A stretch of DNA of 64,000 nucleotides from Pempheris klunzingeri (GCF_042242105.1 NC_092019.1:14510328-14574327), one strand, 5' to 3'. Counted from the stretch's first letter, positions 12,328 through 31,966 are shown. A program made the numbers and translations. Notes: generated by a model from the sequence alone, not told the origin.

Positions 12328-13008
12328 CTGAAAAGGGGCAAAGATATAACAACTTACAAAGGCTTTAAGAGGAAATGTAAAACATTTTAATACAGTATGT
12401 TTCATTATTTCACAGTGAAAAAGAACAGCACAAGTCATTTTCAATGGAATTGCTTTTGGCAAAAGACATCTAAATCCAGAGACAATGTACCATTTATAGT
12501 GTCTGCTGTAGCACGGGAGCCTGGTCCATTCCACAGAGGTCAACATCTGGATTGTCAAGGATTATGAGGGATATATCTGTACTGTGATGCTGCTGACAGA
12601 GCAAATGAAAATAAACCTTCAATAAAACACTCGAAACACAGAAGAGTCAAACACAAGAAGCCCAAATTTAGTCTTAGTACAAATTAAGAAAAGTTGGGAG
12701 TAAAAAAAAAAACAAAAACAAAACATGCAAACAGGCACGAAGGGTAAAATAAAATGTTACGATGACAGTGAAAAGACATAAAATGACAATACTGGCATCC
12801 TGGTGTGTGCTGTAATATAAAGATCTGTTGACTACTCTAGTAACATTTTCCTATTAAAACACTTAATTTGATTTGACACAGCCATGCAAATGCAATGTAT
12901 GCAATAACAAGGAGGTCGACAGTAAAAGAAACCCACCTGCCCACAGACAGGTAGAACCTGACAACGCATGCAGGAATTTGAATTTCCCTCCGCTATCAGT
13001 ACAATGAC

Positions 13009-13030
13009 AAAAAAAAAAAAAAAAAAAAAA
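13009..13030. repeat. Poly-A run
   Basis: Twenty-two consecutive A on plus. It does not follow an obvious retroelement body, so it is treated as a simple repeat. Confidence 0.9.
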
Positions 13031-13903
13031 TTATAGCAGCCACAGATGGACAGGAGAGTAAAATCACTCAAGGTCACAATGATTCACAAAACACTCAAAA
13101 CATTACAAAATGTACAGTATCTGCAAGAAAACATTCTGAAAAGTGCTTATACTGTGTGCTTTGCTTTGTTCCTGGTCAAACACAAATCTCAGTCAGTAAT
13201 CCTACCAAACGAAAGCGGCTTTGCATTGAAATCCTACCCACATTCAAGTCCACAAAACAAGTGTGAACACCTATGATGAAAACAGACAATCAATGACAGA
13301 TGATAATAATAGAAAGACAATAGCCTTTCTGTGCCATAAACATTGAGGCTCCTATTTATGTGATAAATTCTACATAATGGCTTTTATCATTGAAATGTGT
13401 TGAACCAACATACTGGAGAGTTAAGGCTGGCATCAACCAGTCATATGTACATTAACCATCAATGATATACTGTATTATAGGATAAATGTTTCTAAATTAT
13501 AGTTTATCAGCTACGATGATCATGCAGTCACGTCTGGAATCGGCAGTTTTTATTGCTACCTTACACACACACACTTCATTTTACTACTTTTTTTCCTCTC
13601 TCTGTCTTCACATACACAGAAACCTTTGATCAGTGGTTTAGGAGTTTTTTTTATGACTACATCACACAGTTAAGTGTGCGTCTGTAGTTCAAGCCTCTGT
13701 GCACTCCTAATAACACTGCATGGACCTGTTCATCCACTTAGTCTCTCCTGTCTCCACTCGCTCTACTGTAGGTGGGGGCTTTCTAGGCTTCAATTACACC
13801 AGGAAGTGATCGTATCTTTACCCCCTTTTTCAACCTGCTATCCTTCACACCTGGCTCCTTGGAGTGAGTTCAGGATTTGCACACCAGCCTCTAACTCCGG
13901 CTC

Positions 13904-21138
<7,235 letters not shown>

Positions 21139-21300
21139 GGATGAACGCAGTCAGGAGAGCAGCGGCAGCAACAGCAGCAGCAGCATGAGAAAGTGATCCG
21201 CTACGGTCCAGCTGCTACCACCACCACCACCACCACCACCACTAACTACCACCACACGCTGGAAATAGTCCAAGTAAACACATTTACATAAAAGTCTACA
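21139..21300 (-). promoter_or_regulatory. ptdss1: Putative ptdss1 5' UTR and proximal promoter
   Basis: This is directly upstream of the ptdss1 ATG (21136-21138 on plus as CAT). It carries a GCAGCA-type stretch near 21163-21186 and an ACC trinucleotide run at 21217-21241, which read as TGC and GGT repeats in the transcript direction. The ATG lies in GCC-ATG-GCG, a good initiation context. The transcription start is not known. Confidence 0.5.
21217..21241. repeat. (ACC)n trinucleotide repeat
   Basis: About eight ACC units just upstream of the ptdss1 start codon, followed by broken ACC/ACT units to about 21255. Confidence 0.9.
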
Positions 21301-22761
21301 TAGCTGTCTGGCAGCGCAACGACGCAGAAGTAACAGCGGAGGCGACCAAGCAGCAGAGGGTTAAAGCAGATTTAGAGAATTTGTTCACTTTTGATTGTGA
21401 TTGGTGTGCATGTGTTTGCAGGGAGTGTCCCAAAGCGGAAGAGTTCAGTCGACCTCCTTCATCATGTGCTGCTAGGAGTGTTTCTAGCGTGACCTCCATG
21501 CAAGGACTTTAAAGTCAGACAAATGAGCACAGCCCGACTTTATAATCCACCAGACTAATTAACTACCCTAAACTGTGGCCTCATAATTTAATTTAATTCT
21601 TAAAAAAGATTAAAAAAAGAAAAAAAGATGTATGCCTACAGGTGTTGTGGGGACTTGAACAGAGTGGCCTATACCAGTTGCCTAAAGTTATCATTCTCAA
21701 ATGAATGTGTTTCCTATAATACATCCTTCATTTCATTGAAGGTTAATTTAACTTGGCTTCATTTGGTTGTATTTATCTCCCCCATGTGGGGGTTCATGGC
21801 TTCACATGTCACTGAAACAAAACAAAAAAAAAGAAAACTTCCTCAGCTCCCAGCAGGGGTCCCTATTATTTTATACTTAGAGCAGCAAGAAAGTTGCCCC
21901 CTTCTATTTTCTGTTAAGATCTATTGTACTGTTTATGTTATTTCTGGTAATTAAGAAAGCAGGAGGGGAGAGAAATGTTGATTTTGCATGCATCACATGC
22001 ATTCTCCCCCGAGCGTGTGGATGATAACCACCTATTGTAGTCATTTGGGCAATAATACACAAAAAGAAATGCTCCCCAAAAGCATGCTTTGTACTAGAGT
22101 ACCACTAAATCCTAATCTGAGGCGAGGATTAGATTTACTGAATTAGCCGAAGAACAGGTTTGGGTTTACAAAAGTTTAAATTTGCATGGTAATTGATTAT
22201 TTTTGGTTTGTAACTCACACTGTAAAAAGTGACTTGGTCTTTACACTGTTAAATGACCGTACTATTTCTTCCACTTGATTATCGTGTCTAGCACAACACT
22301 TTTTTACAACTCGTAAAAAAAGCAGATTAAGATTGTTATTCTGGGGATCATTTGCACATTATTATTAGCTGTGATTGTCCAAAGTAGAGTAATGTGTTGT
22401 AGGCCCTCAAGAAAACATTAACAAATGAAATAGTAACATTTATTTGCCCAAAATAAAGTTACAAAGTGGCTCACAAAGAACAGAATAGAAATAAACAATG
22501 ATTCAAAACATCTGTGAAACAAAATTCTTGTGTAAGTATAAAGGGAAAACGCCTCACCGATAATGACCCACCCTGACTGACAGCTGGGTATCAATACAAT
22601 CAATAATCAAATTAAAGTGATTGACCATTATATTATGGAGCACGCATTCAAAATGCAGCACTAAACCATCACATGCATCATTTTTAAAACCTTAAAAAGG
22701 AGAGTTTGAATGATTTGCAGTCCAAAGATTGTTGGTCAATGGTCGCGCTGAGCCTTTACAC
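21301..22761. other. Spacer between ptdss1 promoter and MS4A-like gene A
   Basis: No gene seen. The right-hand end is the 3' UTR of MS4A-like gene A: an AATAAA signal on minus (TTTATT at 22439-22444) lies about 320 bases past the stop codon at 22762. Confidence 0.5.
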
Positions 22762-24591
22762 TTAGTCTCCTCGTTTCAGCAGTATGATGGGCTGCAGAAA
22801 AAAAGGCCACTGTTAATTATAAATAATCTTGTTCCTCTTACAGTGTACGAGGTTGCTGTGTGTTTAAAGAAAATGACATACCAAAGTGTTGAACTGTTGT
22901 CTGCATATAGCTTTACTCAACCAGTAGATCAAGAATAGAGCCATGAACATTTCAATGATCAGCAGGGACAAAATCAGTCCCCTGATCCCTTCATGGAGCT
23001 ATGAAAACATTTGAGGCAGTCGTGGAAGTGAATACACATTTGTTTGGTACTTCAGACAGTCACAGCGGTCACCTTAACATGAAGGATAAACGCTATTTTC
23101 TTTTACCTTGAGATCTGCTGGAAACCAGAGCGCACAGAGACAGATGGCTGCAGCTGACCAAAAGAAGCTGAGGATGTTCAGAGAGAAAGACAGCTTTGCC
23201 TGGAGGGTGTAAAAGACAGTAATAACGGAGGCATTAAATAATTAGGAACCAAAAAAACAACAGCAAAAAAACTAATTCCTTTATTAGAAACTAGGATCAG
23301 ACATCTTGTGATAACTTTGAGCCTTTTTTTAATTGTCAGATCTAGATTTCACAAGTATGAGCTTCATCATCTTTAGGACAATTATCTACACAGATCTTTG
23401 TTGGTTATGATTATTTACTTATTGGTGAAAATTTGCAAAGAAAGATAACTTAATTTATGTTTGGAAGTAATTCCTCATCTCACTTCTATTGGTGAAATTA
23501 AAGAAGACATTAACTTTTTCATTATATTTATGCTGCAAATCTTTCCATTTTACTAGATTTGCATCATACTTGGACTTCATGTTTGAAAGCACCCTCCAGT
23601 TCTGTTATTTTCTATTATTTCTGTTTCCTGTTCCAATCCTATTAGAAAAATTACAAAATATTATACTACAATATCCGGATCAATATATTTGTATCATTTT
23701 CAATTAAATGGTTAATTCATCTGTTGTAGTTAAAGAATTAACCATTGAATTTTTTTCCCACTGCTGTAAAATTTTCACCTGAAGAAAGAATCAGTTTTAC
23801 TTTTTCCACTTAGTGGATTTTCACTTCAGCACAAAAACGTTTTAAAAACACATCTTACCACATGCATGTTTGGAGATTGTCCAGCTGCATAGGACAGCAT
23901 ACCAGAGACCACAAACTAAGATATTGATAAAACAACAGCATTAGTGACTATAAACAGAAATATAGATAAGATAAGATACGTCACACAGGGAAAATGAAAT
24001 GCCACAGCAACAAAAGGAAGTACAAGAACAGACACGCAGTATAGATGTACTGTCCCTAATAAACAATAACAGTAAATAACAGTGGAAATGCCTCTAATTC
24101 TAATTGTACTTTCCTTCATTATTCAGATTTTCACAGAATCATCTGGAAACAAATCGCATTTTTTGCTTCACAATTGTATTTACCAGAATACTGGGTTGAG
24201 TGTAGAACAAGATGATGTCTTTTGTCTGAGTGAAAATCAGGCCGAGTGTGATAATGAACACACCAGCGATGGCTTGGGCCGCCTAATGAGAAAAAAACAA
24301 TAAAACAAAACAAAAAAACTGCATTACAATGCTTCATTAATTGTGAGTAAGTTGCAGCCAAAATTATAAACATAAAGCTATGAAACAGTCTGTGACGAGT
24401 CTACCTGTGTGAGAATCAAGTCAACTTACTCCAAGAGGTTTAGGTTTTCCGTTAATTGAAAAGACCTTGTAGGAGTCTTTGTACACACAGTGAAATTTCT
24501 CCGGCATCAGCGGACCCTCCTGAACGTACTTTAGACTCCCAATGGGAATGGTGATGATCATCGATTCATCACATACAAATGTCTTCTTCAT
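22762..24591 (-). CDS. MS4A-like four-transmembrane protein, gene A
   Basis: Coding exons (minus order): 24430-24591, 24184-24282, 23859-23915, 23107-23199, 22882-22998, 22762-22791. All introns are phase 0 with GT-AG ends, giving 185 aa. Residues 1-54 form a cytoplasmic lead ending in KPKPLG. Transmembrane segment 1 starts at the exon 2 boundary (AAQAIAGVFIITLGLIF). Segment 2 spans exons 2-3 (PSILFVVSGMLSYAAG), segment 3 is in exon 4 (LSFSLNILSFFWSAAAICLC) and segment 4 in exon 5 (LILSLLIIEMFMALFLIYWL). The last exon adds PIILLKRGD. The LG-A-Q-x-hydrophobic entry to segment 1, four segments and short loops match the MS4A (CD20-like) family; TMEM176-type relatives are the alternative. Its function is unknown; family members act in ion flux or receptor complexes. 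Upstream noncoding exons may exist, since an acceptor-like TTTCAG lies four bases before the ATG. Confidence 0.82.
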
Positions 24592-24757
24592 TCTCCTGAA
24601 AGTAAATAATGTTAAAACAGTTTTATATCACTGTGGTGATATGTCATTGAGGTTTGAAGTAACATACCTTTTTTTCTTCTCTTATCTTGATTCAGACCTG
24701 AAATTATCTGCTTTGTTGAATGAGTTTGACGAAGAAATGACCTGGCACGCCTATTGT

Positions 24758-24778
24758 TTCTCTGTCTCTGTCTCTCTT

Positions 24779-24842
<64 letters not shown>
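24758..24842. repeat. Compound (CT)n-(CA)n microsatellite
   Basis: TCTCTG/TCTCTC units run into about 25 perfect CA units (24792-24842). It creates the apparent long open frames on both strands around it, which are not real genes. Confidence 0.97.
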
Positions 24843-24844
<2 letters not shown>

Positions 24845-25471
24845 AATGCTTGCTTGCAGACTTTTGAATTTGGTAAACAGCTTGGACCTAATATTTTATC
24901 TTATCTTTGGTCATAAATGTAAAGAAAAGTGTTTTTGTTGAATCAGAAATAATAATAACACGCTTACAACTTGTTGCAGTGAGGCTTGATGAGATGTTAG
25001 AGGCCGGTGGCAGAGTGAGGAAGTTAGAGCATGAAGTGACCTCATCTTTCGAAGTATTTGCAGGGAAGCGTAAACCATGCCAAAAGAGTGAGGCAGCTGT
25101 TTGAGACAGATACAGACTGTGTACTGCACAAGCCAAACGTGGTAAGAATCTCAATCTAACATCTTTACTGAAATCTTTAGCATCTTTAACATCTTCTATC
25201 ATCTTTACTGAATTGCTCCAAAAAGGCGTTGTTGTACATGTCGGCAGTAGACATGCATATTCACGTGTATTTACTGTAGAGAATCTGAAGTTTTTGTATC
25301 ATCAAAGAAACATTACAATTCTGCTAATTAGCAGGTATATGAAAATTAGACTACCGGAGCTGCTGTTGATATTTTGTACCAGAATTTAGATTCAAGGCAG
25401 CTTTTTCTTTGTCAGTTTCTGTGGTCATGTCCTTCTTACAGGTTGTTGAGTTATGACAACAAAATAAATGT

Positions 25472-25640
25472 GTAATAATAATAATAATAATAATAATACA
25501 TTTTATTTAAAGGCGCCTTTCTGGCACTCAAGGTCGCCGTACAAAGCAGGAGACAATAAAACATAGAAACTTTACACAATATATAAATTTACACAGTATA
25601 AAGGCAGGTTGACAGTACAATTAAAATACTGTGTTGTTGT
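25472..25640. mobile_element. Retroelement tail with (AAT)n microsatellite
   Basis: An AAT run (25472-25498) is followed by TTTTATTTAAAGGCGCCTTT, CTGGCACTCAAGGTCGCCGT and ACAAAGCAGGAGACAATAAA. This phrase is, as I remember, the 3' end of a common LINE-derived repeat in fish, here inserted so that its microsatellite tail faces left. No reverse-transcriptase coding part remains. Confidence 0.6.
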
Positions 25641-26120
25641 GTGAAGTTTCCAGTATTGTTAGTAATTATCCGCTTTGTTTTTAACGAAGACGAAACTGAT
25701 TTACACAAGGAAAACAGAAACACATGCACAATGTATTACTTCTGCAAGCACTGTTGTAAATATTACCATATTCAATATGCTTAGATTTATCAACATCGAT
25801 CTTTTAATTGTATGAGCATTAGTTCCATTTTTCTGTGCAAAGCTGTACTTTGTGGTGATGATCTTGGATTGTATCATAGTGGTAGTTATCTGTCTTTGAA
25901 TATAATGCAATCCAACAATGTCAAACAGTGAAGTTGAATCACAGTGTCAGCAACAGTTGAAACACATTGTACAAGGGTTTCTATTTTTTGCTTTTTTAAT
26001 GATACTGTAGTGTTCGTCCCATGTTAACATTAAAGGCAAAAGGATCCCCAGCACAAATAAGAGAACACATACTGATTTTCAAATCAATTCATCATCATCA
26101 CTCCAGATCAGAGAAGCACC

Positions 26121-28441
26121 ATGGCCTGTGGCGATGCTGACATGGACATCCATGGAGATGATGAGGAGCCAAGCACAGCCGACCGCAGAGAGCCGCTGAT
26201 GATACAGTGTTACCAAGCTTTAGAGTTAATGCCAGACAACAAAGGGCCGCTGCATGACCTGCTGCAGAAACAACCTGCTGTATTGGGGGTAAGAATGACA
26301 AAAATGCTCAGGATATACAAGAAAAATCAATACTTGTTAAGTACACTTTCATCAGTCGAATGCAACAGTCAATAAGCAAACTCTCTGAAAGGTCACATCG
26401 TTAAACTATTACTGAAATTTAGGTGTTGCTTCAACATTATGATCATTTCTGGTGTTGGTGTTGTACTTTTATTGTACTATAAACTTATTTTCTATCAAAA
26501 AAATCATGATATATTATCTATTGCATTTTATTACTTTTTAGGACCCTGTGTCGTCAACCCCCAAAGAAAGAATTGAAATTGCCCTGAAATACTGAGCATA
26601 TTCTGAAAGACAGTGCTGTCTTTTGGAGGCCGTAACATTAATTTGTACCAACCATGTCATGCTCATGTTGTGCGAATCTTGAGCAGTTTGGGGCAAAAAC
26701 CATGTATTGCTTTATAGTTTATAGTATATAGTTTAAGTTGCAACCCAATTATTTATAGTCATAGAAAAGAAAAATAACTAAGTCAATGTTTTTTCTTTCC
26801 ATACATCACAACTCAGTATAACATTTTACTTCGGAGAGACGTCAGTCCAGACGTTACTGATCACGATCTTTCACTCATTCCTCCCTGTGATTATGTAATT
26901 TAATGTCCAGAAATATGTACACAGTTTATGTAAGATATTGCAAACAGGTAAGAGGTGCACTAAGGATGAGTTGTCCAGAGCACCTTGTGCAGATTTACGC
27001 TGCAGCAACAGGAAATGCTTGTTTGTGGGTTTGTGGTATTCTACCCTGACATTGTAAAGGTTGAAGTTTCATATGATCCTGTGATAACACGTGCACCGGG
27101 TTCTTAAAAGTAATATCAAGATTCATATTTTTGTTTTCTGTATTAATGCTACCAACATCAATTAGTTACACAATGATTTATGTAACATGCTGATATTTTA
27201 TGTATATTGTCTTTGTTTTTAATTTCATTTTAGTATGTATTTGGTAACAATATCCGGTGGAGATGCATACACAGGCATGGATTAATGCATGACAATCATG
27301 CTTAATGACAGTACTTCTTGAATTCTCAGAAATATAAAAGATTTGAATTATCTTATGAATGTATAAACTCATGCACGCACAATCAATGCAAGAGCTAAGA
27401 TATTACCATAATCATGGTCTTTATTGGGGTCTTTGATTCATGTCTTTCTCATAGTAGCTTCTGTATTATTTGCATCAGTAACCTCACACACATGCACATG
27501 CACCTTACTATTTTTTTGGAAATAAGGCTGAGATCATGAATGAAGCTCATAATATGTACTGCAAAAATTGATAGAGTTTAGTGAGTTTACAATTACAGTA
27601 TTTACAAATTAAAATCACAAGTATTACCTTTACTGACATGTGAATTTATATTTTATTTGTCTCTGTTTTTCTGTCAGTCTCTGCAAATGGTGAGCGGCCT
27701 CCTCAGCGTTGGAGTGGGAATTGTTTTTGCAGCGACTCAGGACATACAACAGTCCCTTTTCACCCTGTTCAGAGTTTCCCACCTGACAGGAGCCCTTGTA
27801 AGTCTCTGCTCAAATTGCTTAAATTATAAATCAAACGATAAAAATCACGCGCTAAATAGTTTAATTAGTTAAATCAAATATTATCCAACTCCAGAACATC
27901 CAACTTGACTTCAATATAGTTTATTCAGCTCTAAACTGCATTTGTCTCCCTCTCTTCTCTGCAGTTCATCATTGCTGGAATTGTTTCCAACCTCTTGTTC
28001 AAATATCCGGACTTACTGCCTGTAAGTGCAACTCAATACAAGCCCAACAAACAGCACACTACAGTTGGTGAAGGTGATTATTTGCTGAATTAATTAAGTA
28101 ATTTGTGAGATTTCGATGTATGACTCTTGTTATAGGTGTCCCTCTTCGTTAACTGTGGCTGTATTGCCGTAGCTGTAGTGGCAGCGACTCTAATAAGTGT
28201 TGACCTGATTCACTGGGCTCCAGAAAATGATCAGCAGTTGAGGGTAAGTCCATATAAAAAATGACAAAATAAAACTATTCAAAATGCTTATTTAACAATT
28301 TAATAACTAATGCATACTTGATGATCTTTATGTTTTTAACAGATGGAGGTGCTAGAGCTTTGTGTGCTGGGGCTTGAGGTGTTTCTCTCTGCAATCCTCT
28401 GCTTTTGGTTCACTAAAGAGAAATGTGCCAAATCACCATGA
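26121..28441 (+). CDS. MS4A-like four-transmembrane protein, gene B
   Basis: Coding exons: 26121-26288, 27678-27797, 27965-28021, 28136-28243, 28343-28441. All introns are phase 0 and GT-AG, giving 183 aa. The start (ACCATGG) is in strong context. Residues 1-56 are a polar, acidic lead. Exon 2 carries transmembrane segment 1 (LQMVSGLLSVGVGIVFAAT) and the run into segment 2, which exon 3 continues (FIIAGIVSNLLF). Exon 4 carries segment 3 (LFVNCGCIAVAVVAATLI), and exon 5 carries segment 4 (CVLGLEVFLSAILCFW) and a short tail, TKEKCAKSP. Exon 3 is 57 bp in both this gene and gene A, and other exons are similar in size, so the two look like diverged tandem-inverted duplicates. Family placement is MS4A/TMEM176-like; the exact orthologue is not recognised. 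Confidence 0.82.
26542..26595 (+). other. Possible alternative terminal exon inside gene B intron 1
   Basis: A pyrimidine-rich acceptor (ATTACTTTTTAG) is followed in phase 0 by 17 codons (DPVSSTPKERIEIALKY) and a stop. If used, it would give a 73-aa soluble product without membrane segments. It may equally be chance. Confidence 0.25.
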
Positions 28442-29154
28442 TCAAGCTGTTGACATGATTTGACAAGAAGTCTGAGAATTTCATACTTTAAAATAGTTGT
28501 TTGTATACACAGTTGAGGACCAAGGGTTGTGCTTAAAAAAAGTTAAACTGTATCAGAAAACGTTTTGTTTTTTGTACTTGAAGTGTGGCTTTCTGTTCTG
28601 TCTCAATTACCTATATTATAGATGAAGCCCCTGCTGAACAGCCCGAGCTGTGGTCTGCTTCTGATGTTTGACTTGGACTGAGAATGCACCAGTTGTGGTA
28701 AACAAATGTCAGTTCTTCTCATGTGAAGGAAAAACCACTTCTTCATACCCCTTACCCCCTGCATCTATTTGTGTAACGGTCTCATTGTGCTGCTCTGTGT
28801 GTTGATCTGCAGGGTTCTCTGTGTGTGGTTTAACACTCGTGCTTAGTTATCAGTGGAAATATCTCAACTTGTTTTCAGCTGCACGCATACATTTGGCTTG
28901 TTTCACATACTGAAAGCCTTACTGAACTATGAAGCATTTGTATGTTGTACTGTCACTTTATTTTTTTTAGTCAGTAGCCTCGGGTGGAAATTCATGTTGC
29001 AAAGAAAGGAATACAACATGTTTTACATTTTTACATTTTAATCATCTGTACAAGCTTGTCATAACACAGGACTGGCAAGAAAAGAAAACAATTATGACAG
29101 TACTACATTGTGTGGATTGATCTGCCTGCTATTTTCTTGTTTTGTAAAATACAT

Positions 29155-29160
29155 AATAAA
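29155..29160 (+). terminator. Candidate polyadenylation signal of MS4A-like gene B
   Basis: AATAAA about 710 bases after the gene B stop codon. A second AATAAA lies at 29201-29206. Which is used was not determined. Confidence 0.45.
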
Positions 29161-30310
29161 AAACTCATCAACAATATAGACACTGATTCATACCTAGGTC
29201 AATAAAACAAATGTACAGATCACCAGCGTACCATCATGGCAGTGTATATCGTGCCAATTTTCAATTTACAGTCTCTAATGAAATGTTACATAATAGTTGA
29301 GCTTCATTTTCTTAGTGCTCCGCAGCTCTTAGTTACATCTCCTTGTCCTGATATACAAACTGCTGTGGCGTCAAGTAGCATTCAGCTTGAGGACTTCACA
29401 GCTATGAAGAAAGAAGGAAAAAACAAGAAGGGAGATTTAGAAAAACATCTTTTTTACATTATTAATTTATTTACTTGAGTCAACATGCAATATTATGTCA
29501 GTCATTTAAGGGGCCAATTTTAACAGCGTTAAACATCTTTTAGGTGTAAAATGGCATTACACAACATGCATTTTAAAGATTATAGTCAAACCAATAGTTC
29601 AATGGTTAGGGTTGCCCTAAATTTTATAGAACTTTTAGTAATAACTAGACATCAGTGTTGCTTACAACATCAAAGAGATGAGCAAAATATAACTTAAAAT
29701 GTCTTTTTGAGCTAAAATGACTTGTGAAACATGTAACAAGTAGCATGGCTATGTCCAATTCCTGGTGTTTTTGATTTTATCTTCAAAATGATTAAACTAG
29801 ATTAGACTAATTCTTTCAGATGCTCTACTATGGCTGAGTAAAGCATGACACACAATATATTTAAGTGCTAAAGTTATGCTATTGTCATAATTTGTCATAT
29901 ACAGAGTCGTTTACACTATATTTAAATGTTTGATGTCCATAATATTGTTATAACTTTATACTGAATGTTTATGACTAGACAACTGTGCTTTTTACAAGTG
30001 ATAACACACTGGAAATTATTTTCACCACTAACTGGCACTCAAAGAATGAATAAGCCATGTTTTTCATAAACACTGAAACACTGAAATAGGCACTGTGGGT
30101 GATTTCAAGTTATTGCATATGTGAATGCATTAAAAATATCTGCCTAAACCTTTATCAAAACATGTAAAGGAGCAATCACATGTGCTTTTACTTTTCAAGT
30201 ATTTAAGACTACTTTTGTGGTCGTACTGGGTAAAAGTTGACCATATATTTAAAGCAATATCCAAATGACAAAATATGATATAATATATAACAAAAATGAT
30301 TCTAAATCTT

Positions 30311-30415
30311 TAATTGTCATTTAGGCTTGTTTGTGGATATAGATGGTGCTGTGGAAAAGAATTTCCCCAATGGGACAATAAAGTCTAAAGTCTAAAGTCT
30401 AAAAAAAGTCTAAAG
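30311..30415 (+). mobile_element. SINE/LINE 3' tail with (AAGTCTA)n
   Basis: GAATTTCCCCAATGGGACAA followed by TAAAGTCTAAAG units is the usual 3' end of an L2-like LINE or dependent SINE in fish: a conserved stem, a short ATAAAG link and a variable heptamer tail. A related end in the other orientation lies near 55442-55490 (TTTATTTGTCCCACAACAGG). Confidence 0.6.
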
Positions 30416-31505
30416 GTCCTACAACAAAGTTGTTCTCATTTCTACATGCCTTTGTTTAAATGTAACTACAGATGAGGCTATTTTCATTCAGTCTATTTCC
30501 TACAACCTCCAGATCATCAAATGTAATGCTGCTAATTGAAATTTAATCTTTTATGCATTTAATCATTTAGTATACTGTGGTTATGCTAGTTTTTCCATGA
30601 GGTACAATACAACTATATATGAACGTTTGTTAAAAAACACAAACCAGAAATGCATTTCAAAGCCCCAAAACAAAAGCTGCAACAGAGCATGCATGAATTC
30701 AAACATACATAAAATTCTTGAAAACACGTGATTAATGACACAGATTTCCACCCTCATGTCAAATGGATGCACAAAGGAAAATGAGAGGATGATGAAACAA
30801 GTGAGAAACATGACAAAGAGCCAGAAGTTACCAAAACAAACCACCCATCAGGAGCAGAGCCCTCTAACCCATCAGGACACACTGTCATGCAGCACATAAC
30901 ACAGCAACCAAAAGCACATTTTCACACAGATTAGTAGTCAGGCCACAAGTTCCTCACAGTTGTTAATGAGGCTGTAAAGGGAACAACACAGACGTCCAGA
31001 CTGCTACTTACTGAGCTAAAACCCCTCAGCTCTGAGTCAAACCACAGTAGAGAGGCCTACTGCTATATGAGAGGTCTTGCTCTGGTAAAAACAAAACAGC
31101 AAAAAGTAGTTGAGTGAAACTGAAGCTTCAACTATTCTGTACCATGTGTCTTTGAATCCTTTGAGTCTGAAATCCAACCTAAAACATGCCTGCTCATTTA
31201 AATGATTAGTTCTCTCCCTCACTGGCTGGTCAGTCTGATTGGCCTGTGCAGCTTGTTGGATTTCACTATAGCTTCACATTCAAATCAATGTGTGAAAAAA
31301 AGAAGAAAATATTGCCGTCTAAAGACTTTTGCAGATGACAGTTTTCTCTACATGAAGCACAGGTTCATGTTCAAATGTATACAATTTACAGGTGGAAAAA
31401 TCAAACATCATCAATTTAATTGCAACAGTTTTCTAAAGCTCACACAGGGAGAAATTTTAATCTTAAATATCTTGTATATAATAATAATAATAATATGATC
31501 AGCTA

Positions 31506-31530
31506 CTAAACCTAAACCTAAACCTAACCC
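31506..31530. repeat. Short CCTAAA run, telomere-like
   Basis: Three CTAAAC units followed by CTAACCC. The last unit equals the vertebrate telomere repeat; the others have an extra A. Probably a chance or interstitial remnant. Confidence 0.6.
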
Positions 31531-31966
31531 GTTTGACAAAGGCCTTAAAGAGTAACACTGTGGATTATCTATTGCTTTTAGGGCATCTGAACACAGTACA
31601 TTCAGGGCAGAATTTTCTACACTAGTAGATGAAGGCTGGATTCACAGGATGAATTGGAAAAAATACAGTATATTGTGGGGGTGAATTTGAAGAAGAATGA
31701 AGTAAAGGAAAGACAAATATGAATAGGGTAAAAAAGTGAAGTACTTTCTAATGTTTAACTGCCCCTGAACCCACTCACATTTGACTGTCACTGAAATAGC
31801 ATAAAAAGAAAAAAATATATGCAAATTGCTATGAGGTAGTATTCATATTCTACATAAACACTGGCTTAAACTAAAGAGCCAACAAATATAAATGGGTAGC
31901 TTTCACCCATTTTTTTATCTAGCGATTCTCAAAGTACGCATGAAACAACTACAGTAATGCATCATC

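Larger units (their letters stand above)
11473..13903 (-). other. Spacer: nhlrc1 upstream region and ptdss1 3' UTR
   Basis: No further gene recognised. The right part is the likely 3' UTR of ptdss1. Candidate minus-strand AATAAA signals lie at 13549-13554 and, much further, 11915-11920. Two long A runs (12308-12327 and 13009-13030 on plus) would be U runs in a leftward transcript. The left few hundred bases next to 11472 must contain the nhlrc1 promoter; no TATA box or CpG cluster stands out. TPMT, which follows NHLRC1 in human, is not visible here. Confidence 0.5.
24592..26120. promoter_or_regulatory. Divergent intergenic region between MS4A-like genes A and B
   Basis: The two genes point away from each other across about 1.5 kb, so promoters or noncoding first exons of both should lie here. 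It contains a long CT/CA microsatellite, an AAT microsatellite and the 3' tail of a retroelement. No shared TATA-type element stands out. The remaining open frames are not coding-like. Confidence 0.45.
28442..31966. other. Convergent spacer between gene B and the RhoGEF
   Basis: The left part is 3' UTR of MS4A-like gene B and the right end is 3' UTR of the leftward RhoGEF gene. No other gene is seen. It contains a retroelement tail (30311-30415) and a short telomere-like CCTAAA run (31506-31530), otherwise AT-rich DNA. Confidence 0.5.

Noticed and set aside
22228-22330. Sequence resembling the ACACTGTAAAAA ends of a fish hAT-type MITE
   Set aside because: Only one convincing end phrase is present and the opposite inverted end could not be located.
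24542-24916. Open frames on both strands over the CA repeat
   Set aside because: Length comes from the microsatellite; the Thr-His and Val-Cys runs are repeat translations, and the frame overlaps the first exon of MS4A-like gene A.
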